From: an uncultured Marinilabiliaceae bacterium
GTDB taxonomy: Bacteria; Bacteroidota; Bacteroidia; Bacteroidales; Marinilabiliaceae
Direction of reading: 5' to 3'
Length of the DNA stretch: 64,000 bases
NCBI GenBank assembly: GCA_937920475.1
Contig: CALEUX010000015.1
Coordinates: forward strand, 62,001 to 126,000
Shown here one piece after another: positions 30,625 through 39,296 of this stretch (position 1 is its first letter; each line of letters opens with the position of its first letter). The notes under the pieces were generated by a model. That model was not told the origin of the DNA. It saw nothing but the letters and a program-made list of their open reading frames with translations, and ran no database searches. A program made the position numbers and the translations under genes.

Positions 30625-30741
30625 AAAAAAGAGGGAGTCTCAAAAGTCAGAGACACCCTCTTTTTATTCGTACTCCTACCCGAGTAGTTTTTCAAATACT
30701 CAATTTTCAGAGCCTTAAAAAAACTTATGAGACAGCCTCTT
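30625..30741 (+). repeat. ~115-bp MITE-like repeat, copy 2; its hairpin end faces lpxA and is followed by T5
   Basis: aagagggagtctc-aaaagtca-gagacaccctctttttattcg... shares the identical core of copies 1 and 3; starts about 21 bp after the lpxA stop. Confidence 0.92.
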
Positions 30742-30754
30742 ATTTATACTTTAT

Positions 30755-31065
30755 CACTATTGTCCGATAAAAAATCCATTCTTCGTTTAAGTGCTCTCCC
30801 GATGAATCGGGATTACTTTTTTTATTCATTCGTGTTTTCTTTTTAAGGCATTCATGATCCGCTTCGCTCCACTTCAGCAAAAAAAGTAAGCACATTTTGC
30901 TTTGAGTGAGAGCAGTGAGCAAACTTGTTTGCATCAATGCCGAGCGTAGCAAAATTCAACGGACTTAAAAAATGCCGCCGCTGAATATAATTTCCTAAAA
31001 ATCACTGGTTTCCTTATGTACAAACACATTCAAATAAATTCTAAAAAATTAATCGGACACTAATG
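30755..31065. mobile_element. 311-bp non-autonomous element (MITE or IS remnant) with imperfect TIRs and 9-bp target-site duplication
   Basis: Left end CACTATTGTCCGATAA; right end reverse complement CATTAGTGTCCGATTA (13/16 identical); flanked by direct repeats ATACTTTAT at 30746-30754 and 31066-31074; no credible ORF inside. Confidence 0.7.
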
Positions 31066-31171
31066 ATACTTTATTAAAGCGCGCATTAAATAACCACAAC
31101 TTTTGAGGGTAAATATTCCAGTAAATATTCCACATCTTTAGTCTTCCAAAACCAAGTTTTAATGGTTAAAT

Positions 31172-31426
31172 TTGTTACAGATAAAAATGGAGAATATGAA
31201 TTTAGAGGCAAGAAAAATAAACTTAATCAATTGGATTTCATCTGTTCAGGAAGAAGAAATCTTAGCTCGTATTGAAACGTTGCAAAAAGAGCGGTCTGAT
31301 TGGTGGGACAGAGTTAGTAGTGAAGATAAAAAGGCAATTCATGAGGGTCTCCAACAACTTGACAAAGGCGAATATTATACACGTTCGCAGATTAGGGATA
31401 AGATTAAAGAAAAATATAATCTCTAA
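31172..31426 (+). CDS. Addiction-module antitoxin-like component (start possibly 31187)
   Basis: Small acidic/helical protein ending DKGEYYTRSQIRDKIKEKYNL, 3 bp upstream of a RelE/ParE-like ORF. Confidence 0.78.
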   Translation: MLQIKMENMNLEARKINLINWISSVQEEEILARIETLQKERSDWWDRVSSEDKKAIHEGLQQLDKGEYYTRSQIRDKIKEKYNL

Positions 31427-31429
31427 CAG

Positions 31430-31729
31430 ATGCCATTTGAAGTAAGGTATTCAACAAGGGCATATTCTGAATATGAAGAAATATTGGATTATGTTCTTGA
31501 GAAGTTTGGTGCAGTTTCAGCAGCAAAAGTAGACGCCCATTTTGAAGAAGTGATTGACCAAATTGCAATAAATCCATACTTATTCCCATATTCTAATAAA
31601 CATAAGAATCTCCGGCGCTGCGTAATAAGCCCGCAAACTACTTTATATTATCGATTTAATGGAGACTGCGTTGAATTGGCAAGTTTTAGAGGCAATAAGA
31701 TGAATCCTAAAACAATAGGATTGTTATAA
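31430..31729 (+). CDS. RelE/ParE-family toxin
   Basis: MPFEVRYSTRAYSEYEEILDYVLEKFG...INPYLFPYSNKHKNLRRCVISPQTTLYYRFNGDCVELASFRGNKMNP; small ORF paired with the upstream antitoxin. Confidence 0.88.
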   Translation: MPFEVRYSTRAYSEYEEILDYVLEKFGAVSAAKVDAHFEEVIDQIAINPYLFPYSNKHKNLRRCVISPQTTLYYRFNGDCVELASFRGNKMNPKTIGLL

Positions 31730-31732
31730 AAT

Positions 31733-31847
31733 AAAGAGGCTGTCTCATAAGTTTTTTTAAGGCTCTGAAAATTGAGTATTTGAAAAACTACTCGGGTAGG
31801 AGTACGAATAAAAAGAGGGTGTCTCTGACTTTTGAGACACCCTCTTT
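31733..31847 (-). repeat. ~115-bp MITE-like repeat, copy 3 (inverted relative to copies 1 and 2)
   Basis: Reverse complement shares the identical core of copies 1 and 2; perfect 14-bp stem AAAGAGGGTGTCTC/GAGACACCCTCTTT with 8-nt loop, followed by T5 on the minus strand (terminator-like for pdxA). Confidence 0.92.
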
Positions 31848-31878
31848 GATATTAATTTTTTTAGATTCAAAAACAAAC

Positions 31879-32940
31879 CTACTCATCGACACCCAAAGAG
31901 TTAACATCAACCGATTTAAGCGGATTGGCCGTTAATTCTTTGTATTGTTTACGGTTATTAAATACATCAATAGCCATATAAATAGCCGCCAAAAAAGATT
32001 CCTCGCTGGCCTCGTTCTGTCCGGTAATTTCAAAGGCCGTTCCATGGTCGGGTGAAGTACGAATAACCGATAAGCCCGCAGTAAAATTAACACCGGTTGC
32101 AAATGCCAGTGCCTTAAAGGGTGTTAAGCCCTGGTCGTGGTACATAGCCAAAACGGCATCGAAGGTCGATATTTGGTCAGCTCCAAACAAGCCATCGGCG
32201 GCATAAGGCCCAAAGGCCATAATTCCTTCCTGACGCGCCGTTTCAAGTGCTGGTATTATAACATCAATTTCTTCTTTGCCAAGCAAACCATTATCACCGG
32301 CGTGCGGGTTCAACCCCAAAACAGCAATTCTGGGCTTCCGGATAATAAAGTCGACCTTTAAAGTTTGGTTCAAAATCCGAAGCTTCTCAAGAATTAACTC
32401 TTTTGATATAGCAGTGCTCACTTCTTTTAATGGAATATGCCCTGTTACCACTCCTACACGCAGCTTATCGCTCACCATCAGCATCAGTGGCTGGCCACTA
32501 AACTCTTTCGCCAGAAATTCAGTATGGCCGGGAAAATCAAATTTTGTTGATTGAATAACTTTTTTGTTGATGGGTGCGGTTACCAAAACATCAATTGCGC
32601 CTTTCTTCAGTTCTTCAACCGCTTTTTCAAGTGCCAGAAAAGCAGCTTCACCGCTAGCCTCGGTGGGTTTCCCTAACTCAACACGCACATTATCGTCGAG
32701 ACAATTAACAATATTAATACGTTTGCTATGGGCTTCATCGCCCGAACGAATGCTATTAAGACTTATACTTGGTAAGTTCAGTGCCTTTCGATGATAAGCG
32801 GCTACTTTAGACGAACCATAAATAACCGGTGTACACATTTCAAGCATCCGTGGGTCGGCCAAGGCTTTAAAAATAACCTCATAGCCAATTCCGTTTATAT
32901 CGCCCTGGGTAATCCCAACTTTAATTTTATCGCTGCTCAT
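31879..32940 (-). CDS. pdxA: 4-hydroxythreonine-4-phosphate dehydrogenase
   Basis: VGITQGDINGIGYEV; VTAPINKKVIQ; HTEFLA; AMYHDQGLTPFKALAF; RTSPDHGTAFEITG. Confidence 0.95.
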   Translation of the reverse strand: MSSDKIKVGITQGDINGIGYEVIFKALADPRMLEMCTPVIYGSSKVAAYHRKALNLPSISLNSIRSGDEAHSKRINIVNCLDDNVRVELGKPTEASGEAAFLALEKAVEELKKGAIDVLVTAPINKKVIQSTKFDFPGHTEFLAKEFSGQPLMLMVSDKLRVGVVTGHIPLKEVSTAISKELILEKLRILNQTLKVDFIIRKPRIAVLGLNPHAGDNGLLGKEEIDVIIPALETARQEGIMAFGPYAADGLFGADQISTFDAVLAMYHDQGLTPFKALAFATGVNFTAGLSVIRTSPDHGTAFEITGQNEASEESFLAAIYMAIDVFNNRKQYKELTANPLKSVDVNSLGVDE

Positions 32941-33008
32941 ATTGATGGTGTAAATGAGTTGTCATAAACTCCTTAAAAATACATCTGATTTTTGGATTGA
33001 TAAAGCTA

Positions 33009-34481
33009 TCAGCAAACTTCTTTATTGTTGTTGCATTTATAATGCTCTGCAATATACTCTAAAAAGGCATACAGCAAGCGCACCCCGGTTCCTGTACCTC
33101 CAATCCCGCGATAGTTTGATTCGGCTGAAAGATAAGCCGGACCGGCAATATCAAGGTGAATCCATGGAGCATCCACAAACCTGGATAGAAATTTTCCGGC
33201 AGTAATGGCGCCACCTTCGCGTCCTCCCAAATTTTTAATATCTGCCACTTCCGATTTTATGGCAGCATCATAATCATCCCAGAAAGGAAACCATACCACC
33301 CGTTCGCAAACCTCATCGCCAATGCGGGCAAGCTCTTCCTTAATAGCTTCATCAGCAGTACCCATGGCCACTATGCCATGTTCGCCAATGGCCATTGCCG
33401 CACTGCCTGTAAGCGTAGCCAGATCTATTACCAGTTCGGGGTTGTAATGTTTTGAAAAACTGAGCGCATCGGCCAGAATCAATCGGCCCTCAGCATCGGT
33501 ATTGATAATTTCAACAGTTGTACCGCTGTGCATTTTCAGAATATCGCCCGGCACAATGGCATTGCCGCCAGGGCGGTTATCGGTTGCAGGTATTAAGCCT
33601 ACAACATACAAAGGCACATTATTAATGGCAATGGCCGACATGGCCCCCAGTACCGATGCAGCTCCGCTCATATCACATTTCATGGTATCAAGACTGCCGG
33701 GAACAGTTTTCAGGTTTATGCCACCTGTATCGAACACAACGCCTTTACCAACCAACACATAAGGCTTTTCATTAAGCGCATTATCGGGCCTCCACTCCAT
33801 GGTGGTAAAAGTTGGCGGGTCGATACTTCCTTTGTTAACCGCCAGTAATCCGCCCATTTTAAGCGATTCTATTTTCTTCTTATTGAAAACTTCGGTTTTA
33901 ATACCCAGCTTATTCCCCAAATTAACAGCCACTTCGCCTAATTGCTCTGCATTAAGATGCCCAACCGGCTCGTTGACTAAATCGCGTGCCAAAAACACTG
34001 ATTCGCAAACATTGGCCAATGCCGAGAGCTTGCATCCGGTAACATCGGGACTAACCAGCATAACCTCAATATCGGTTTCCGGTTTGGCATTGGTTTTATA
34101 CTTATTAAACGAATAAGAGCCTAAAATGACACCTTCGGCCAGAGCCAAAATGAATGCAGGGCTACTGGCTAAATCGAAAAGTGCCAGCGATGTTAACGAC
34201 TCTTCTTTAACTTGTTTAATAATGGCAGCCCCATGCCGTCGTAAATCTTCCTTTACCAATGGCAGTGATTTGGCTTCATCCGTTAAAATAACAAAAACCA
34301 ACTGGTCGAGCCGATTCAAAACAAAGAACTTTTTCTTCGGGTCGTTTTCGAGTTTTTTATGTAGGTATTGAAGTTCCTTGTCAGAAACACTGAAATCATT
34401 AAGCACTTTTAAATCCGGAACAATAAAAGCTTTGCTGCTGTTCTCCGGTATATTAATGGCTATTCTTACTTTAACTGACAT
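33009..34481 (-). CDS. pepA: M17-family leucyl aminopeptidase
   Basis: LVGKGVVFDTGGINLK; CDMSGAASVLGA; NTDAEGRLILADAL; WIHLDIAGPA. Confidence 0.95.
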   Translation of the reverse strand: MSVKVRIAINIPENSSKAFIVPDLKVLNDFSVSDKELQYLHKKLENDPKKKFFVLNRLDQLVFVILTDEAKSLPLVKEDLRRHGAAIIKQVKEESLTSLALFDLASSPAFILALAEGVILGSYSFNKYKTNAKPETDIEVMLVSPDVTGCKLSALANVCESVFLARDLVNEPVGHLNAEQLGEVAVNLGNKLGIKTEVFNKKKIESLKMGGLLAVNKGSIDPPTFTTMEWRPDNALNEKPYVLVGKGVVFDTGGINLKTVPGSLDTMKCDMSGAASVLGAMSAIAINNVPLYVVGLIPATDNRPGGNAIVPGDILKMHSGTTVEIINTDAEGRLILADALSFSKHYNPELVIDLATLTGSAAMAIGEHGIVAMGTADEAIKEELARIGDEVCERVVWFPFWDDYDAAIKSEVADIKNLGGREGGAITAGKFLSRFVDAPWIHLDIAGPAYLSAESNYRGIGGTGTGVRLLYAFLEYIAEHYKCNNNKEVC

Positions 34482-34828
34482 AAATTTAGATTATTAGACA
34501 AATAGATTGTTAGACGTTAGAAAAAAGAAGATGGAAATCAATAACTAAACAACCGTTTAAATTTTATATTGAAATTTTTATTAAGATGGTTAGATTTAAG
34601 ATTATTAGACTGATAGATAAGTCTGGAAAGATGCTAAGACATCTATAAAAGCTTACAAATCTTCTCTATCTTTCTTGCATCTAAATATCTTATTTCTAAA
34701 ATTAAACGGTTTATAAACCTAAAATAATCTCATTTCATCCGTTAATAATTTTTAGGCTATGGTTGGATGGAACTCCATGTTTGCTATTTTCATTGATGTT
34801 TGTGTTTTAGTAAACATGTTCGTTTCAT

Positions 34829-35209
34829 CTATTTATCCTGATTTTTTTGTTTAAACCACTCACGGGTTAACACCTTTTTAAGTTCACGGTGAATAATGAG
34901 TTCGGTAACAATGGCAGCATATGGTTGTCCGGTCATCTCGTTTTGGTACATTTCTATTTCTTTTTGGCCAATATCAATTCTATAGAGTAATCCCAAAAAA
35001 CGCGAATGGCTGTTCTGCAGAAGTTCTTCCACATGAACAACCATTTGCTGCGATAGTTCATCATAAAAAGTGCTGGCATTTCCCGAGAAAGCGATGTCGA
35101 TATTAAACTCACCAAAATCCTTGATGATTTGAGCTGCTGTTTCCTTAATCAGGTCGTCGCGACGAGCAGCCTTGCTAAGCTCACTTTTCGAAAATGCGGG
35201 CAGCGCCAT
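34829..35209 (-). CDS. Conserved hypothetical protein
   Basis: Uninterrupted 126-aa ORF, 3 bp from the downstream end of the DUF4837 gene, same strand. Confidence 0.65.
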   Translation of the reverse strand: MALPAFSKSELSKAARRDDLIKETAAQIIKDFGEFNIDIAFSGNASTFYDELSQQMVVHVEELLQNSHSRFLGLLYRIDIGQKEIEMYQNEMTGQPYAAIVTELIIHRELKKVLTREWFKQKNQDK

Positions 35210-35212
35210 TTG

Positions 35213-36226
35213 TTACTGAGCCTCCTCTTCTTTATCGGTGGGGAATTTTAAAGAATAGAGAATGGATTCAACCTGCCAAACAAAATTCCGTTTGTTGGGT
35301 TTTTCAGGCGAATAAACATATCCGTCGGTAACCACAACCCGATTGTTGGCAACATCGTGGTGGGCAAACAATACAAAAGGGCCTCCCATAGGGTAACCGA
35401 TGACTTTCCAAAGTCCTCTTAACTCAACCACATCGTGCCCATTCACTTTTAATGTTTTATAGGTAATTGGCAAATCGTATTCGGTCGACATAAATGAACT
35501 ATCAACCGGCCCGGGTACGTTCATTCGCAAGGTAGAGTCTCGTTTATTCAGAAGAAACTCTTTTGAAAAAGTACCTTCTCCTACATAATCGAACGAATAA
35601 ATAAAAACACCCTGACTGGTAAGCTGGGTTTCGTTGCTTAACCATGTAAAGTTTTCAGACGACGACTGGTTCTGTTTAAAATTGTTGGGAACCACAAAGC
35701 CAACATTCCATTTATCGCTCACCATTTTGGTGAGTTCGGCACTGCTGAATTTGGTATAAAAGCGTAAACTGCGCTGACGCTCGGCCCTCACAAAAAAGCC
35801 CAGAATGCGTAACTCATCCTCTTCAATAATTTCGAGGAATCGCTCAGGCGATTTGGCTTCGATACGCATTAAAGCCTGTTCGCGCGCCCAGGCATTCTGA
35901 GTGAAAAATTTAACGCCTTCTTCTTCCACATCGGGCGATATTTTGGTAATTATGAGGTTACGAAATACTTTCATGTGGTCGGAAAATGCGCGATGCGGCA
36001 CAATGGAGAGGTTAAAAAGATTCTCAACCTGCGGCAATCCCATCATCGGCTGCGTTAACATTTCGATGGCTCTTTCGCCCGGTTCTGAGTTTCTCCATTT
36101 ATCATCCATCACCATCAGCATCTCTCCCATCGACCCTGTTATATTCGGTTTCGTATTTCCGGAATCTTTGCACCCGGCTACAAGTATTACAAATAATATA
36201 AGCAGAGAAAATTTAAATGTTCTCAT
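35213..36226 (-). CDS. DUF4837-family lipoprotein (likely start MRTFKFSLL at 36226)
   Basis: Lipobox LVAGCKD; GSMGEMLMVMDDKWRNSEPG and PGPVDSSFMSTEYDLPITYKTLKVNG. Confidence 0.85.
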   Translation of the reverse strand: MRTFKFSLLILFVILVAGCKDSGNTKPNITGSMGEMLMVMDDKWRNSEPGERAIEMLTQPMMGLPQVENLFNLSIVPHRAFSDHMKVFRNLIITKISPDVEEEGVKFFTQNAWAREQALMRIEAKSPERFLEIIEEDELRILGFFVRAERQRSLRFYTKFSSAELTKMVSDKWNVGFVVPNNFKQNQSSSENFTWLSNETQLTSQGVFIYSFDYVGEGTFSKEFLLNKRDSTLRMNVPGPVDSSFMSTEYDLPITYKTLKVNGHDVVELRGLWKVIGYPMGGPFVLFAHHDVANNRVVVTDGYVYSPEKPNKRNFVWQVESILYSLKFPTDKEEEAQ

Positions 36227-36308
36227 GGTGTTATTTTTTCGTTTAAAAACTGCTATCGGGTTCAAGTTACAAAAAAAAGCAAATAAGAGAAAATCAAAAC
36301 TGTTTGTT

Positions 36309-37478
36309 CTATCTATATTCTAAGGCTGGCCAGTCCTCTTTATGAATAAAGAAATATTTTTTTTCTTCGGGATGTGTCCAAATTACCAACTGCTGACCTG
36401 CCGAAAGATGCCTTGATTTCAGATTGTTCCATTTTTGTACATCTTCTACCCGACATCCGTAGAGCATGGCGACACGGTGAAAAAACTCACCTGGAGCAAC
36501 TTTGTGAACCACCTTTACTCGTCCTTTGGTATCGCCAATTGGTGGCAAATGTGCAATTGGCGGGCCTTTTTCTTCTTTAAGATCGCCCCTTTTACGCGAA
36601 TAAATCAGCACATTCTCTTTTGGCAACAGAATACGCACCGGGGTTGAAACAACAGGAATAAAATCACGGATATAAACAGGGTTCAGCATTCTTATGGTTT
36701 CCACAGGCAAATCGAGCAACTTGGATAATTGGGCAAAAGAAATACTTTTATCTACAAATACAATATCCAGATCATCATAGCCATATTTGGGCGGCTCAGG
36801 TTTAATGCCGTAGCTTTCGTAGTAATTCATCACATAATTAACAGCTATAAAAGCAGGCACATAACTACGTGTTTCGCCTGATAAATGCTGTCGGATTTTC
36901 CAGAAATCGGTTTGCCCCCCCGATTTATATATGGCTTCGTTCACGGTAGCAATACCGCCATTATATGATGCCAGGGCCAGATTCCAGTCGTTAAAATTTT
37001 CGTAGAGGTACTTCAGATAACGGGCCGCCGCATCGGTTGATTTTACAGGATCACGCCGCTCATCAATATAGGATGTTATTTGCAAATCGACCACCCGGGC
37101 AGCATGAAACAGAAATTGCCATAAACCGATGGCCCCTGATGTGGATTTGGCCTCAGGGTCGAGCGCCGATTCCACAATGGCCAAGTATTTAAGTTCGAGC
37201 GGTAACCCCAACCTGTCGAGATGTTCTTCAAATAAAGGGAAAAAAAGTTCAGCCCGTCCAATAATTCTGGCCAGATGGTCGCGGCGGCGTATGGTATACA
37301 CGTCGATATAAGCCTGAACATCGCTGTTATAAACCAGCTCCATTGGCGTAAGTGCATTCAGAGCTTTGATTCTTTCTTCAACAACCTGTGGGGAAACCAT
37401 CACCTGACCGGCACTGCTTTGCGAAAACAACACGGTATAAAAACCAGTAAATAACAATGAAACAAACAATCTGCGCAT
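36309..37478 (-). CDS. Lytic transglycosylase with C-terminal LysM (MltD-like)
   Basis: AIVESALDPEAKSTSGAIGLWQFL; ALASYNGGIATVNEA; LysM-like VAPGEFFHRVAMLYGCRVEDVQKWNNLKSRHLSAGQQLVIW. Confidence 0.93.
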   Translation of the reverse strand: MRRLFVSLLFTGFYTVLFSQSSAGQVMVSPQVVEERIKALNALTPMELVYNSDVQAYIDVYTIRRRDHLARIIGRAELFFPLFEEHLDRLGLPLELKYLAIVESALDPEAKSTSGAIGLWQFLFHAARVVDLQITSYIDERRDPVKSTDAAARYLKYLYENFNDWNLALASYNGGIATVNEAIYKSGGQTDFWKIRQHLSGETRSYVPAFIAVNYVMNYYESYGIKPEPPKYGYDDLDIVFVDKSISFAQLSKLLDLPVETIRMLNPVYIRDFIPVVSTPVRILLPKENVLIYSRKRGDLKEEKGPPIAHLPPIGDTKGRVKVVHKVAPGEFFHRVAMLYGCRVEDVQKWNNLKSRHLSAGQQLVIWTHPEEKKYFFIHKEDWPALEYR

Positions 37479-37663
37479 ACAAACAACCTTGATTAATCTG
37501 TCTGGAAACTATCTTAGTTCGTGTTTAAATTTAAACAGCTTCTTAATAATAACGCTCAAAAAAAACAGAAAAGGCCCGATGAACAATAAATTCAGGGGGC
37601 CGTACTCTGAAAGAAATCAAAACCTAAGCGAATAAAAACCCGGTTTATCCAAAAAGGCAAACT

Positions 37664-37873
37664 CTATTTAAGAGCTTCTTTTTTGGAGTCATCCTCTTTT
37701 CTGGGTGTATCATCGGCTTCGTTTCGGGCTTTTTTAAACTCTCTCATACCCTGTCCTAACCCTTTCATGAGTTCGGGTATTTTTCTACCTCCAAAAAGAA
37801 GTACTATCGCAAGAATAATGAGAATCCATTCCCATCCTCCGGGCATTGCCAAAAAAAACAGTTGAGCAGTCAT
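37664..37873 (-). CDS. tatA: Sec-independent translocase TatA/Hcf106-like
   Basis: GGWEWILIILAIVLLFGGRKIPELMKGLGQGMREFKKA. Confidence 0.92.
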   Translation of the reverse strand: MTAQLFFLAMPGGWEWILIILAIVLLFGGRKIPELMKGLGQGMREFKKARNEADDTPRKEDDSKKEALK

Positions 37874-37918
37874 AAATATTGGTTTTAGCTATCTACAAAG
37901 TTACAAATGAATTTCGGA

Positions 37919-39238
37919 TTATTTAAATATCCACTTAAACAAATCGTTGCCATTGGCATAAAGCAATAATCCAAGCAAAAGAACCATCCCCGTAATTTGG
38001 GCATACTCCATAAATTTTTCGCTGGGCTTTCGACGTGTAACCATCTCATAAAGAAGAAACAACACGTGACCACCATCCAGAGCAGGTATGGGTAATATGT
38101 TCATAAAGGCCAGAATCAAGGATAAAAAAGCTGTATTGTACCAGAAACTTTCCCAATTCCAGGAGGTTGGGAACAAACTTCCTATGGCTCCAAAACCACC
38201 AATTTGTTTGGCTCCTTCGCGGGTAAATACCAGCTTTAGTTGTTTTACATAGTTAACAAGGAGGTTGAGGCCTTTACTAATGCCAGCCGGCAACGCTTCA
38301 AAAAAGCCATACGTTACCACCTTATACCCCAAAATTTCGGTTGGTGATTTAGAGCCAAACCCAATTTTTCCGTCCTGGGTAACAGGTATTGAGAGCGATA
38401 AGGTATCAGTACCTCTTAAAAGACCTATTTCAACAGTTTTACCCATATTACGACCCAATTCGGCCACCAACTCGTTGTAAAAGGGTGTCTCTACTCCATT
38501 AACCGAAAAAATGTTGTCGTATTTCATTATTCCGGCTTCACTGGCGGGCATCCCCGGAATTATCGAGTCAACCACAGCAGGATAGCGGTAAAACGCAAAC
38601 ATGCGAACCTCTTCCGATAAAAGTCTTTTCTTGATGTTGGCCGGAACCGACAGCGTGAAGACTGAATCGCCACGCAGCACAGTCATTTCCGAAGGCTCTT
38701 CGAGCATCAGATAACGACCCACCATCTGCACATTGTCAATCACAAAAGTATCTACTTTTAACACTCTGTCGCCATCCTGCAGGCCAAGTTCATGACCAAT
38801 TGGATGATAGAAAAATCCGTAACGGGCATTCTCGGCAGGTATATAACTTTCGCCCCATTTAAACAATATGAGCCAAAATATTACAAAGGCAGTAATGAAA
38901 TTAACCAAAACGCCACCAACCATAATCAGTAACCGCTGCCACGATGGTTTTGCCCTAAATTCCCATGGTTGGGCAGGTTGGGCCAGTTGCTCCTTGTCCA
39001 TCGATTCGTCAATCATCCCCGAAATCTTCACATATCCGCCCAGCGGAAGCCATCCCACTCCATATTCTGTTTCACCCTTTTTAATTTTAAAAAGAGAAAA
39101 CCACGGATTAAAAAACAGGTAAAACTTCTCGACTCTGGTTTTAAATAACCTGGCGAAGAAGAAATGACCAAACTCGTGAAGAATAACTAATATGGATAGG
39201 CTAAGGATAAGTTGCAGTGCTTTAATTAAAAAATCCAT
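37919..39238 (-). CDS. rseP: Site-2 protease, RseP-like
   Basis: VILHEFGHFFFARLF (HEXXH); PDZ-like region; MNILPIPALDGGHVLFLLYE. Confidence 0.94.
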   Translation of the reverse strand: MDFLIKALQLILSLSILVILHEFGHFFFARLFKTRVEKFYLFFNPWFSLFKIKKGETEYGVGWLPLGGYVKISGMIDESMDKEQLAQPAQPWEFRAKPSWQRLLIMVGGVLVNFITAFVIFWLILFKWGESYIPAENARYGFFYHPIGHELGLQDGDRVLKVDTFVIDNVQMVGRYLMLEEPSEMTVLRGDSVFTLSVPANIKKRLLSEEVRMFAFYRYPAVVDSIIPGMPASEAGIMKYDNIFSVNGVETPFYNELVAELGRNMGKTVEIGLLRGTDTLSLSIPVTQDGKIGFGSKSPTEILGYKVVTYGFFEALPAGISKGLNLLVNYVKQLKLVFTREGAKQIGGFGAIGSLFPTSWNWESFWYNTAFLSLILAFMNILPIPALDGGHVLFLLYEMVTRRKPSEKFMEYAQITGMVLLLGLLLYANGNDLFKWIFK

Positions 39239-39296
39239 CTGATAAGTTTTCTTTTATGTTTCCGGCACAAATATATTCTTTTTCTGGTATTTCTAA

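Noticed and set aside
30740-30952. 70-aa minus-strand ORF inside the 311-bp element
   Set aside because: Low-complexity, no recognisable motif, spans the element boundary (TSD and TIR); treated as noncoding element sequence.
37664-37873. A full Tat operon
   Set aside because: Only a TatA/Hcf106-like ORF is present here; no tatC is seen next to it.
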